Of a DNA stretch of 64,000 nucleotides, positions 13,415-25,569 are shown in pieces. Origin of the DNA: Trileptium ribeirensis (taxonomy: Eukaryota; Nematoda; Enoplea; Enoplida; Thoracostomopsidae); the NCBI GenBank assembly GCA_030248225.1, contig JASANE010012752.1, positions 1 through 64,000 on the forward strand, given 5' to 3'. The notes under the pieces are model-generated. The model worked only from the letters and a program-made list of their open reading frames with translations, did not search any database and was not told the origin of the DNA. The stretch's first letter is position 1; the number at the start of each line of letters is the position of its first letter. Position numbers and translations under genes: made by a program.

Positions 13415-14640
13415 AAATAAAAAAAAAAAAAAAAAAAACCAAAAAACAAAAAAAAAAAAGCAGTACTAAGATAAATAACACTGACGTTGTAAATGAAAAT
13501 AAGCAGGTGCAGGGCAGGTGAAGTTGAGGTTAGCGCTATTAATTATAAAGATCAAAACGAAACTGATATTAATATAAAATAAAATGGAAAGGAAAGTAAA
13601 AAAGAAAATAAAAAAATTCAAAAAAATCAAAAGCGAAAATTGAAAAAAACGGGGGAATTTTTTCCAAGGGAAAGGAGGATAGTAGTAACATTTGGGTGTT
13701 TTCATCCAGAAGCTATATAGCCCGTATTTCACAGACATACATATATTGAGATGAATTCAGCAGTATACGCTTATCAAAAAATCGACATACATGCTAAAAC
13801 CATGACCATCAATAGAACTAACAATTCCAAAACCATATATTTTATGACAATGAAATATACGCAAATCTTGGTCGACAATATTGCTTTTAGCAATCTATCT
13901 CGTACTTTGGACGAGGTTAAGGGAAATATCGACTATATAGTATATAGCTTGAGTTATGCCCACAGTTGCCTCCAGATATAACAGAAATTCCCACGCAACT
14001 TTGACACTAAATTAGTAGTTTTTTGCTCTCTAAATTCAGTTGCTGAAAAGGCTGTAGTATAGATGTCAGCCCCCTGTAATGTGAAAATATCTATAACGTC
14101 ACTTTACTAGTTGCCATGTTACAGGTAGAAACAACAATATCCGACATGGTTTTAGCTTAAAAGTGGACTTTGTTTTATCCCAGCTCTTGGAAAGAGATAA
14201 ATTCAGAGCAATGCTTCTATCAAAATATGTACCGATGGTAAGCTGTTATCAATGGTAACAAAATTACATATGACCGCCTGTCTGTTCTCGAGCCATAGCC
14301 GTTGTTGTAAAAAGATTTTGGTTGAGCGCGGTAACCTAACAACAGGACAATCGGTAGCTTAGTAAAATGATAATCTATCTTTAGCACAAATCTTTGTCAT
14401 TATTGGTTTCTAATTTAGGACATTTTATGGTGTGTATTGCTCGGTGTAGTATATGTTGCAATATGTTAATGATTCCTAGGTGTCGGTTGTCCATGGCTAC
14501 AGCTTGGAACTACATTTGGATATTTCTATCTTTGAGTTTAGGAACTAGATGGATCATACCTGCTTTTCCCAAATTAATGGCCTTTATTACCTGGAGTAAG
14601 CCCAACGGTAATATCTATTACGTTCCTTCTCGCGGTCAAA
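10505..14640 (+). repeat. Long non-coding repeat, family A, copy 2
   Basis: Same order of blocks as 2295-6260, with small indels throughout. It contains a copy-specific expansion of A-rich sequence (13371-13460) and an additional block (about 13000-13180) of AT-rich sequence. ORFs are short and differ from those in copy 1, so none is called. The first 400 bp are also present inverted at 17860-18260. Confidence 0.7.
13371..13461. repeat. Poly(A)/A-rich tract
   Basis: A nearly pure A run of about 90 bases with scattered C and G, inside family A copy 2 and absent from copy 1. It may be a retroposition tail or simple-sequence expansion. Confidence 0.9.
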
Positions 14641-15506
14641 AATAACTTGACAAAAGTGAGTACTTTAATTTTTGAAATTTCATATAAAATACTTAGCCAC
14701 GCACCGCAAAACTCTACAATCAGTATCAACTGAGAATGATTGTTTTTTTTAATTTTATAAAACAAATTAATATATATGTGTTTTTTATTATTTCACACAC
14801 TCTACTTAATCACTACTTTAATTAAAATATTATATTATTAAGTTAATAAACGATTACAAACAAAAAGCTGCTTGTGGCTTTATACAACAAAAATATATAT
14901 ATATATTTCGGCCTCTAATATATGTGTGTGTGTTTTGTTAAAACGTTCTCTCACCCGATTTTTTTCTTTCATTTTTATACAAAAATTCTCCTTTCAAACC
15001 CATAATCTCAACCACTCCTGACACACAAGATTCTTGTCAGATAAGTTTAACCCGGGGATCATGGGAAAAAAGCGAACTTTTGAACGCGAGGACTACTATC
15101 ACCACACATAATTCGTCAAACTACCACACAAAATTTCAGGGAACTATAAAAGTGGTGATATTATAAACTTATAAATATTATAAAGGAACAGTTTTTAACT
15201 TATTAAATTGGTAAACATTTTCCGACGATTATTAAATAGTCTTACACACGTATGAACATTATTCTCAAGCTACAATAATGAATAAAACTATACATTGCTG
15301 TAATTGCTAAGCCATTGGCTAAGTTTCAAACTTGCTATGATTGTCTTAGTGCCTCAAAATTTTTTCAGAGAATATAAATAACATAACCAATGATTGTAAA
15401 TTGATGGGTTCTAAAATGGGGATCCGCACGTTTTACCTAAACGGGTGGAATATAAAAATTGTCAATATTAGGTTTTTAAAGGAAAGCCTGAATTAATTTA
15501 TAAATT
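14641..15506. other. AT-rich gene-free stretch
   Basis: Contains short TA and TG runs near 14890-14935. No gene was recognised. Confidence 0.4.
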
Positions 15507-15514
15507 GTCTCAAA

Positions 15515-16069
15515 TAGAGACCGCATCGGGTCCAAATGTACAGACCCGACCACTCATATACCCGACCCGGCTGGAGTCTCAAAATTCATATTCTGTTCCT
15601 GCAGGACAATATATCAGAAATGAAAGCAGCAAAAGGTTTAAAAATATGTGTTTGCGTGCTGCGATATTTGGCTGTACTTCTAACATATGTATTACACAGG
15701 CATTCTCGTTTGTCACAACTGGGTCCATCAAATCTTACGTAGGGATGATGCAGTATTCTGTGCTACACTCAGATGGAGCATTCACTATAAGCTACGACTT
15801 TTTGGGTACATCGCTGGACCCGAATTATACATCTGTGACACGACTCGACCCAATTAGAATCGACCCCACGCCACCTGGGCCCGATCCGATCTAAGCCCTA
15901 AACGACCTGGGCCTGATCCGACCTAAGCCCTAAACGACCTGGGCCCGACCCGACCATGGGTCCGACCCGACCATGGGCCTGACCCCACCTCTGCCCCAAA
16001 CGATCTGGACCCGAAACGATCTGGGTCCGACCCGACCGGACCATGGGCCCGACCCGACTGCGGTCCCTA
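15515..16069. mobile_element. Non-autonomous hAT-type element with GACCCGACC subterminal array
   Basis: The left end reads TAGAGACCGCATCGGGTC and the right end, reversed, reads TAGGGACCGCAGTCGGGTC, an imperfect TIR. Flanks are GTCTCAAA (15507-15514) and GTATCAAA (16070-16077), an 8-bp duplication with one mismatch. An 8-bp target duplication and a (C/T)AGGG-type terminus are hallmarks of the hAT superfamily. Both subterminal regions, especially 15840-16068, are packed with CCCGACC/GGGTCGG motifs that could be transposase-binding sites. The internal reading frames are not transposase-like. The element is 555 bp. Confidence 0.75.
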
Positions 16070-16077
16070 GTATCAAA

Positions 16078-17165
16078 AACACAGCTAATACGTTTTGTAT
16101 TGATGTTAAAATAAGTTGCAGACGAAAAATTTTAGGTTATGAATTATTTGGCTTGGAAATAAGATTTATGAAAAAATCAGTTTTAGCCTACAAATGTTTA
16201 TTGACTAAAATAACATAATACTTAGGTTTTGACAAAATATATTAAATATTTTACATGAAAAGGTGGTTTCTGGGTAGGATGAAAAAATTTAGCATTGCTA
16301 GTTAAGAACCCAGAAGAGCCCACATTTATGAGACGCGCACGATATAAGGGCATCGGTTATACCAAGGGGAATCAAAAGTTCCAGGCTCAAATTTGAGTCA
16401 ATCAGCAATAAATGACTTTTCTGTGGGATAATGCTTTGGAATCAGTTGAACTTGAGACAAACAATCTCAATGACATGCAGTTGTGTAAACCGCAAACTAG
16501 CATACAAACTTTTGTGTATTGGTTAAACTAAAAATTGGAAGTAAATATAGCACAACAAATGCGAAGTGTTTGAAGCAATGAAGTATCGTTTATCTTTGGC
16601 AAATAACATTATATATTTAATGTATGTATACTTCTTGATTTTGCCTAATAAAGGTTTAGAGCGTTAGAACTAGCATTGGAAACACGGCGCAGAGTGATCT
16701 AACAGGTAAGCGATGGGGAACCCCGAGCTCCGCATGTCCCGGCTCCTAAGAGTGATCCGCCGAATGCACTTACACGAGTGTACCTCATTGGGAAACTTAA
16801 ACAGGTCTCATTTGAGTTTTGGTTAAAGCAATTTAGCATCTTTTTATTAACGTTCGACTTTCTTTGTGTATGCATTTGGTATACTTATTACTTAAGCAAA
16901 CAACATTAGGGATGCCGAACGCTACTAAAAAGTGTGTTGGGGAGGGGGCTACGCAAAAATTGGAGAAGGCGTACTATAAAGGCCTCTTTTTCTCGAAAAA
17001 GTGGGGCGGCCTCCCCAGGCACGTAGGGAGAATTCTAGTTTAGGGGGCAAGCCATATCTAGGCGGGTCAAGTCCATTTCGGAGGGTGAAAATTTTTTTAT
17101 TTATAAAATATTCCGTTACGTAAAATTTACACAACTTTTGCATAAAAATGAAAATTTGAGAAATA
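16078..17165. other. Gene-free stretch
   Basis: AT-rich with a GC-richer patch at about 16670-16770. No reading frame, tRNA fold or repeat boundary could be supported. Confidence 0.35.
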
Positions 17166-17169
17166 CTGC

Positions 17170-17310
17170 ATTAAAACAATTTGTTAAATATAGGCTTAGT
17201 GTATGTCTCATATAAGGATCTTAGGTTAGGCTAAGAGTAAGGCTCAGGCTTAGTATATCGAAAACGGCATGGCCTGCGTTTTATTGCTGCCCTCAGGTTG
17301 ACTTGGGCTA
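17170..17310 (+). repeat. Short interspersed repeat, CTTAGTGTATGTCTCATAT family
   Basis: Begins near AGGCTTAGTGTATGTCTCAT and includes GAAAACGGCATGGCCTGC. Similar blocks occur at 19320-19400, 22195-22285, inverted at 9380-9480, and in related form in the tandem array at 25240-25565. Confidence 0.65.
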
Positions 17311-17855
17311 CCAAAGGAAACAAATTTTCTTCGTTACAGTTGTTGGCTAATAACAATGAAAATCCGCTCCGCAGTAAATAGGAAATTGGTATTTTTCAAC
17401 TTTTTTCAGGGGAGGAAGGGGAGCGCGGAACACAATCCCGGGGCGTTGGCCCCTCCACGCTCTCTCTGGCAACGTTCCTGGGACACATACCTGTATAACA
17501 GTTATAATTTCGTACCACTGTCTGCCCCCTCACCGCCAGATTATGTGTATGGATGGAAAATTGGTGTTTCTCTGCTTTGTCCTTAGGGGGGTTACTCCCC
17601 TCGCACCCCCTGGCTATGTGCCTGCTTCCCACCCCCTTTTGTTCTGCGCCACTGGACATCAACATGGCCTCTGCGTAAAGAACTTGGCCTAAGTTAGCAC
17701 GAACACAATATATATTTCAATAATCTTTGCTTGTTCCGTTATTAAATTCACTTAAATAAAACGCATTCATGCGTTATAAATTCAGTTTTGCAACCAAACA
17801 GTACAAATGCATGATTGAATATATAATTTTTCTTTTTGTAAAATATAATAATACA
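17311..17855. other. Gene-free stretch with GC-rich block
   Basis: 17405-17650 is GC-rich with CCCCTCC/GGGGAGG tracts. ORFs on both strands here are proline/serine-rich low-complexity artefacts. No gene is called. Confidence 0.4.
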
Positions 17856-17859
17856 CTGA

Positions 17860-19150
17860 TTTGGTCGTTCGAGCGAAATGCATCTGGAAGCTGGATCTAT
17901 TAATTGGGCTTGAACACCGGGATGGGGGCAATTCAAAGTCAGTGACCCGCGTTAGGTTACAACATTCTTTTGTTTCACAACTCTCCAAAATTTTATAGAT
18001 CTTCAAAACTGAATCTTTCATAAAGAATTTTCGACACAATCTGAAACGGTATAGTCTAAAATGCAGTCATGCGCACTCATGAAATCGCAGTCGTATTCGG
18101 ATTTCAATTGTTGTCTCTCGTCATAATTGGACGATTACCCACGTTAATCCGCTGTCCAGTTGTACGGACGCGCAGTCAGTTGCAGCCAACCGAAATGCAT
18201 CTGGAAGCTAAAGTTAATCAAATTTCAGTCAACTTTAAAATCAGTGACCTGTAAAAATCCGTATTAATCTAGTATTTTCCAAATGATTTCTAAATTACGA
18301 GGATTTGCGACAACATAGATATAATGTAACCCAAATCTCGATTTGGTGTGACACTGTTTTCGGCATTTGTGTACTTAACGATAGTGCCTTTGTGATCTTC
18401 GGTGGATCTCGCATATCCGTTTTGCGCTAGTTAATTCTTTTTGTGCCGGTAGCGATATGACGAGTTATATGATGTTGCCAATAAACAGACTGAATTGAAT
18501 TGAACGAACAGCGTACAGGGATCGAGCATTGTTCTAACGCTCTAACCTTTATCTAGAATCACCAATACAACAGAAAAAAGGATATTGCAGTAACTTCCAC
18601 TGGGCATGCGTAGACTATACGACAAAGTGTTGCTTGCTTGATCAAGATATATCACAAAGGCAGTATATACCTCTTACATCTGGGACGGTATTCTTAAAAT
18701 TACCCTCAAGTAATTTTCCCTTGCCAGTAATTGTTATCCTACCCTCAACTTTAGCATTCTTAACTTGAAGTAAAGATCAGAGTAAAAAATTACAGGAGAG
18801 TAAAGGTTTTGGCAATGCATAATAGTTTGCACATCCTATTTTACAAATTAAACAATGCATAATAGTTTGTACGTCCTGTCTTCCAAATTAGACAATGCAT
18901 AATAGTTCTGTGTAATATAAAGTTGACTTGACCGGTAATAATCCTGGTTGTTGTTATTTTTGAGTCGATGAAAACGTCGCTATACGAAACTACTGCTCAA
19001 TTTGTCTTAAAATAAGGAAAACGTCACAATCAGAACTTTTGCATTCTTTTGGACCTGGCAACCCTGAGGCGAAATACGTTCTAACGTTAGAAAAACAGCT
19101 TAGCGCGGGGTTTCGGAAGTCGACAGCCCCAAACTTAAGCTTAGGCTTAG
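17860..19150. repeat. Repeat family B, inverted copy of 9470-10910
   Basis: Runs in the opposite orientation to 9470-10910, from the CGAAATGCATCTGGAAGCTG block through CCTGTAAAAATCCGTATTAA and the 40-bp units to the CTTAGGCTTAGC end. A segment at about 18380-18570 is more divergent. The two copies form a widely spaced inverted repeat. Confidence 0.7.
18814..18910 (-). repeat. 40-bp tandem array, two units
   Basis: ATGCATAATAGTTTG repeats at 40-bp spacing, the reverse complement of the units at 9711-10004, with two full units and a partial. Confidence 0.85.
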
Positions 19151-19289
19151 CTTAAGTGACTGACTGGTCTAACTGAACATGTCTGACTAATAATATCTGA
19201 CGCTCTATTAGTAATCTGATTTTATTATTTGACCCAAGTAACCCAGAGGGGTGTTACGTTATAACTTTAGATAAAAAACAGCTTAGTGC

Positions 19290-19440
19290 GAGGGGTTCGG
19301 GGGATGGCAGCTCCCCAAGTTAGGCGTAGTGTATGTCTCATATATGGACCTAAAGCTAAGGCTTAGTGAATCGAGAATGGCAAGGCCTACATTGTATTTA
19401 CGCACCTCAGGCTTACTTTGACCATTATTATTGTTACATA
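19290..19440 (+). repeat. Short interspersed repeat, CTTAGTGTATGTCTCATAT family
   Basis: Shares AGTGTATGTCTCATAT, AAGGCTTAGTGAATCGAGAA and the preceding GCTTAGTGCGAGGGGTTCGG with the other copies. Confidence 0.6.
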
Positions 19441-20903
19441 ATATCTCAATTTTCTAATTAAGTCCCAATTAAATGTCTAAATTCATTCTTGCTATACGAT
19501 TTAAATCATATAACCAACTATTTAGCAAATTATCTCTAACAATATTATTACCTGGTATCGTCAACTCAGGCGCCTATTTAAACATTAAGCAATACTAACA
19601 GTTTAAATTTTGCCTTAATTTTATTACTAATAAATCCATATTAGCACAGAACTTAGTCTTTCAAATATTTAAGTCAATAAATTAAAATTTGTCCTAATTA
19701 AAATTCCACAATAGTTTTACTTTATGTATTAATTCGCTGAGGTTAATAAAGCTTAAATATAATACAATCTTTTATTATTCAATAACAAGTACATTATAGT
19801 AATATTGAATTTTTGAATACTATAAGAGATCTCTAAATGTCCAGGATTGATGGAGACACGATTTTGTAAAATCACAGATTTACAACACGAATTAAATAGT
19901 TTGGGAAGATAATTAAGTAATAACAGTGAAAAGTAAATAAAAGTATAATTAATTGACTATTAAATAGATAAAATATGTATAAATTAATTTTAGTTTATAT
20001 ATAATTGCTTGGACTCCATTTTGCTTAATAAATTTGCTAATTGCCATTTATAATAAAGTATACAACAATACGGTTTATTACCGGTATGCATTCGCAAATT
20101 AAAGTCGCAATTTATATGCGGCATATTTAAAAAATTTTCAAATAACGGTGTACATTGCGTCGTCTTACACTTGTGATTTTGGGACTTTTCGATCTTTGGG
20201 TCTAATATCTTGGAATCTTTTTTGCTAGCGACCTAAGGGATCTGAATGTAACACAACTACAATTCACGACCAGACTGAAAACGTACATTGATGGTATTTA
20301 TAAAACGTTATAAGTGTTTACTATTAATATTTTGACAGGTAACATCAAACAATTCACTTGCCAAAAATAGGTTTGCGCCATAGTAGACATCCCGACATCG
20401 AATACGATCATTTTCAAAGTTAGAGCTTACTGGACATTAAGATTACATGCATACAAAAGATAGATATACATTGCACAACGAAATAGTCGAAATTAAACAT
20501 TAGAAGACACAAATGCCATAACCAAGAATATTCAATAAAAACGTTAGAAAGGGGGTCCTACACTTTACACATCTAACTATATTCTTATGGCTGATAGTGG
20601 ATGCATGTGCGTTCAATGATCGCAGTGACACAGACGATGTCGTAAGACATCTACTTCGAAAAACATGCCTCAAAATATGTTAAACACTCAAAATGCGGAT
20701 GTTTGTTAACTTTTTAGAGCTAAAATTGATAAAACTATGTATTGAGTTAAAACATCGATTCATTGATATTTGAAAGTGAGGTGAGGTGATAGCAAATTTT
20801 GAAAGCATCAGTGAACGTATAGGTTGATACCTAAAATGCTATTACTTTAGGCTGTTCAACAACCTGCGTAAAAATAAGTAAGGTGTCTGAGCAACCACCT
20901 ACA
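19441..20903. other. Very AT-rich gene-free stretch
   Basis: Long runs of A and T with no coding signal and no repeat recognised within the window. Confidence 0.4.
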
Positions 20904-20910
20904 AAATGAG

Positions 20911-21554
20911 GGCGGTCTGTGGGTTCTTTTCCATTATCCCCAACCAACCAGCATTTGTCCAAAAATGGTTAGATTCTGGAAATTTTGGTATTTTTGTGAT
21001 CCTCGAGACCTTCCCTGATCATTTCGACTAAAAATAATTGAATTTTACAATTTTAAATTTTTTCGATTTTTTCGGCTCTTAAGGATCCCCCCTCGGGAAC
21101 CAAAGAACAATTATGAAAAATTGTTATTTTTTCCCACCATTCAGCGCGGCTTGACGAGCTGAGTGTCATGGTGTTACAGTTAACAGGATCCGATAAAAGC
21201 TTCCTAAGTTATGGCCAATAACTGTTCAATTGCATAACTTTTTCGATAGTTTTGGCCATAACTTCGGATCCGGTTACCAGATCCCGTTAAAAATATTACC
21301 ATTCGGTTCAGCTCGTCAAGCCGCGTCGAATGTGAGTAAAAATCCAATTTTTAAGATAGAAATTGGGTTCCCAAGGGGGACCCTTGGAACCCGAAAAACT
21401 CTAAAATTTCAAAAATTCAATTTTTGGTCGAAACAATCAGGAGAGGTCTCGAGGATCACAAAAATACCAAAATTTCCAGAATCTGACTATTTTTGGGCAA
21501 ATACGGGCTGGATGAATAATGGAAAAGAACCGGTCTGTGTATAATGACCCCCTG
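20911..21554. mobile_element. Foldback (long inverted repeat) element
   Basis: Left arm 20914-21200 and right arm 21230-21545 are reverse complements with mismatches. Blocks in the left arm such as TTCTTTTCCATTAT, AGATTCTGGAAATTTTGGTA, GATCCTCGAGACC, GACGAGCTGA and AAGTTATGGCC are all mirrored on the right. A loop of about 35 bases separates AAGTTATGGCC from GGCCATAACTT. The element is flanked by AAATGAG at 20904-20910 and 21555-21561, a possible 7-bp target duplication. The open frame at 21230-21544 lies in the right arm and is not protein-like. A transcript through it would fold into a hairpin of about 300 bp. Confidence 0.75.
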
Positions 21555-21561
21555 AAATGAG

Positions 21562-23435
21562 TTAGTCATGCCGAAAATGTCTGTAGCATCCAAGACGATT
21601 TTATGTTACAGTGCATGGAAGTGTCATACTCTTGCCAAACGTTATGAGGCAATGACAGAGAATTAGAGCGAATTACATTAAAGTCTATTTTGAAAAAATA
21701 TCGGGAAACATTTATGATTAGACACTAAGCATTCATTCTAGGCAAGAGCTAAAATAGATAATATGGAACAAGTCTGAGAGTGGGTAACGGGTAGCATTTT
21801 GACCGGTAATAAACTATGTTGTTGTTGTTGTTATTTTATACTTTGTATTTATTAACTTGTTAAGACTGACTTTTCCGTTTTTTTGGACATTGCAAGTCTA
21901 TGGGATATTAAAATAATGGTCAGACTTATACTAACGAGTTTATAACGTAACGAGCTTCCAAATTCACTTGACACTTAAAAAATTAGAAAGCCGGTAGAGA
22001 ATGTATACTATTACTAAGTTTTTTAAGTTTTCAGTCTCTGTTTAGATCAACAAACAAAGAAACAGTTATAAATATACCTAATTCTATTTGCAAAACTACT
22101 GTATGGACCTCGATCTTTTTGGATATTCTTTAAAGCCCAAAACAACTAAAAAACCGAAAAAAATATAATAAAATAAGTTAAATAATTCTGCGTAGGATTA
22201 ATATAAAGCTCATATAAGGACCTTCGCATGGGCTAAGACTCAGACTAGGGCTAGGAGTAAACTGGGAACGGCATGGCATGCATTTAACTTTATGCTCCTA
22301 GGATCGCCTACATTGACTGCCAAGTTTATTATGTGACTATAATAACGAGTTCAATGATCTTTACGGCTCGTCAAAAGAATTATAACCAATCGATCAACTA
22401 TCATTGCAATTATTGTTTTAAATGGCCTGAGAATTAAATGTTTTACAACAAAGAGGTTTATTAACAAATAGCATACCGATATCCCGAAAATCAGCGTAAC
22501 CAGGTTTGCATCAGACGCCACCTTGAAACTTAGGTAATGGCTTACCGACTTCTGGCATACCGGTTACAAGATCTAATCATAAAATGAATGCATAAGTGAA
22601 TTTTAAATAAAAGACAAGTTAATTTTTTTTGTTACTTTTTGTTCACACACAATGTATATATATTGCTTCAACAAAGATGAGTCGAAGCGTGTTAGGGAAG
22701 TTGAAGATAAGAATGTTAACGCATCCCACAAAGGAAATTGTTTTAGAAAGGCTTTATAAGTATCTTTTCTTTTCAAATTTTATACATTTTTGCTCATTTC
22801 CTGTTTAGCACTGATTGCACGTTAAAACTTTGCAGTCAACAAGCAAATTGATTAGATATGTATTCAATGCAATTTTAAGTCAAACCAGATAACCGGTTAG
22901 GCAGAGGATCGGTGAGGTATCACCATGGCGAACGGGGCACTGGGGGGCAGTTTGATACTGGTGTTGCCCTGTTTACAACTGCAATAAATTTTTAATATAC
23001 TATCGTTCGATCAACATTTTCGCTGACCGCCACAGTAAGTCGGTGCCCTCGCCCCAAGCTAAATTTTCTGGTGGCTCTCCTGAAATTGCTTCCATATTTT
23101 TCTTTTTATAACTGTACGTTTTGGCTGTTTGTGTATGTCAGTGTCTGTACCTTATGTGGCTCCTCTATAACAAACCTCAGTTAGCCTAATTGTTGGCACT
23201 GATCCCACCGTTATCATCGCCTTACTGCGAAACTGATATTGATCAAGGTGAAAATGTACAACATTTAGTATTTTAGTCCCAATCTGCTCTTGAAAGCCGG
23301 CCCCACGCCCTAAAAATATATGCCTGCCCAACTAGCCTTCAAACTATCGGAACCAGGCATTTGGTGTTTCAGAAGGTTACTCAGTCACGTAACTTCCTGT
23401 AATTAATTTTACAGTTTCAAGGCTAAACCGTGTCA
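21562..23435. other. Gene-free stretch with one interspersed repeat
   Basis: 22190-22300 is another copy of the TCATATAAGGACCTT family (with GGGAACGGCATGGCATGCAT). The rest is AT-rich with no gene recognised. Confidence 0.45.
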
Positions 23436-23439
23436 CCTA

Positions 23440-23810
23440 TATCCAACATCCATTGCAAGCAAATTGGGCAAAAGCTTGTAGGAATATAAGAAATGTAAGT
23501 TCCGAGTCCATACCCGGACAGTAGGTAGAGGAACTGTTTGAGGTACAGCAACTACAACGAATTTGACTGCCGCGTTTCTTCGTGTGTAGTGATCCCAAAT
23601 CACCATGTCGCTTGTTTTCTATATCCATTTCAACCAAATTGAAGAAACTCTTGCAGAAATATAAGAAATGAAAGTCCCGAGTCCATACCCGGACAGTAGA
23701 TAGTGGAACTGTTTAGGGTGCAACTGCTACAACGAATTGGACTGCCACATTTCTTCATCTTTAGTGATCCCAAAAACCATGCCACTTATTTTCTGTATAC
23801 ATTGCAACGG
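23440..23810. repeat. Two-copy tandem duplication of about 175 bp
   Basis: The blocks ATAAGAAATG, GAGTCCATACCCGGACAGTA, GGAACTGTTT, CTACAACGAATT and TAGTGATCCCAAA occur in the same order starting near 23486 and 23661. Small ORFs in each copy differ, so coding function is not supported. Confidence 0.75.
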
Positions 23811-25238
23811 CAGTGATGAACAAACACTTATTTCGGTTGCGAATGTTGTTTCCACTTTACTCGGAACCGCTAATTTTGAGTGTAAACCACTAATTTACAC
23901 TTGGAAACAGATTCAAGACGAAGATGAATAGTATTCGCAGTTGGATTATTTTTAGTTCAGTATAAAATTTATAAAGCCTCTGTATTCTTAAATTGTTGTT
24001 GGATCACTTCACCAATCAATCAATATAGCCGTCATTATCTCTTTACGATAAATAATAGGCCACTTATCATCCGCTCAAAAGTACTTCAGATTGGTTGTCA
24101 AGTACCCTTTTCAACTAAACTCGAAAGGAAAGACAGTTTTTGCAGGTGCAAAATACTATAATATTTAAGAAACAGCGATAATTGCTGTGAAAATGTTTGA
24201 AAATAGTAAAATCTGGATAATTGTGATTTTAGACAATTTTATCAAAATTATTCCCTTCAAGTGGGTACTTGAAAAACATTTTTATTCTTCATAAAGTAAC
24301 ACAACAATTACCAGATACCCCTAAATTGAAAGACCTAAATATTCACGCATTATCATAACAAAAGTAAACGTTACTAAAGAGTTGTTTAAATCATTATTTG
24401 ATCCTTTTAAATATGGGTTATACAAGACTATTAACCCTTTAACACCCGGAATTAGTTTGTGTATTGTACAATGTTTGACGATCGCAAGCCGGAGTCACAG
24501 ATCGGACGTCTTTATTTGATTGGAAGGTTGTAGGCAAGCCTATAAACTGGCTTTGAGCTGTTGCGCGGTTTCTTCAGAAAAGCCAGCGAATAACAACGCA
24601 CGTGCAAACGTAGACGGTACGATTATACTCATAGACTCAGTTAAGCTGAACATGTCACAGTATGCGCTGATGCCAATAATTCTCAAGAGTTGGGTGTGAA
24701 ATGGGTTTTCAAAAATATTTGATAAAATTGTTTTGAAAAGAGAAAATTTCGTAAGCTAAATATGTTTATATTTATATATTTATCTTTATATCCCTAAAAA
24801 GTTTGAACAGTGTTCACATGTTCAAACTTGCCAAAAATGCTAAAGAGGCACATCAAAATTGGAGCTTAAATTTTAATCAAAATTTGAGCAAAATGTTTGA
24901 ACGTGTGAACACACCTTAACGGTTGTTAACCAATAAAAAATGTTAGTAATATAAAAATGGTTATATAAGTATACATTTAAGAATGATACAATGATATTAT
25001 GATACAGTGTTATGTATAATAAAGTTTAAAATGGAAGGAGAAGCTAATATATCTCTGCTAATTATTTCACAAAATATTCAACACTATTTCAAGAACAATA
25101 ACCTATTTTGGTTAGCATTACATATAAGTATCACAAATATAAGTTTGGAAACTGTTTTCAGCAGAGAATTGTTAAACCGAGTTAAACTAAATCATCTTCT
25201 TAATTATGACAGAAATCTCTAAGCAGATGTAAGAGGCA
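23811..25238. other. AT-rich gene-free stretch
   Basis: No coding or repeat structure could be supported. Confidence 0.4.
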
Positions 25239-25239
25239 A

Positions 25240-25565
25240 GGGCTTGAGCTCTAAGCTTGAAGGGACAACACCTTTTATATTACGGTCCCTATATGAGATA
25301 TGTATTTAGCCTAAGCCAAACTCGGGGCTGCTACTCCCCGAACCCCCGCTCTAAGCTTGAAGTGACATTTTTTATAGTAAGGTCCCTATATGAGACATGT
25401 ACTTAGCCTAAGCCAAAGTCGTGCGCTGCCACACCCGGAAGTCCCGCTCAGAGCTTGAAGGGACAACACTTTTTATAGTAAGGTCCCTATATGAGACATG
25501 TACTTAACCTAAGCCAAAGTCTAGGGCTGCCACCCCCGAACCCCCAGCTCTAAGCTGTTCTTTTT
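25240..25565. repeat. Tandem repeat of about 100 bp, three units
   Basis: GGTCCCTATATGAGA occurs at 25284, 25381 and 25482. Each is followed by a TTAGCCTAAGCCAAA block, a C-rich block ending near ACCCCC, and AGCTTGAAG. The TATATGAGACATG and AAGCCTAAG-like words relate it to the family seen at 17190 and 19325, in reverse orientation. Confidence 0.8.
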
Positions 25566-25569
25566 TCTA

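Noticed and set aside
15505..16218. Proline/threonine-rich ORFs
   Set aside because: They lie across the GACCCGACC subterminal repeats and one runs past the element boundary.
21230..21544. 104-codon ORF
   Set aside because: Located entirely in one arm of a foldback repeat and without protein-like features.
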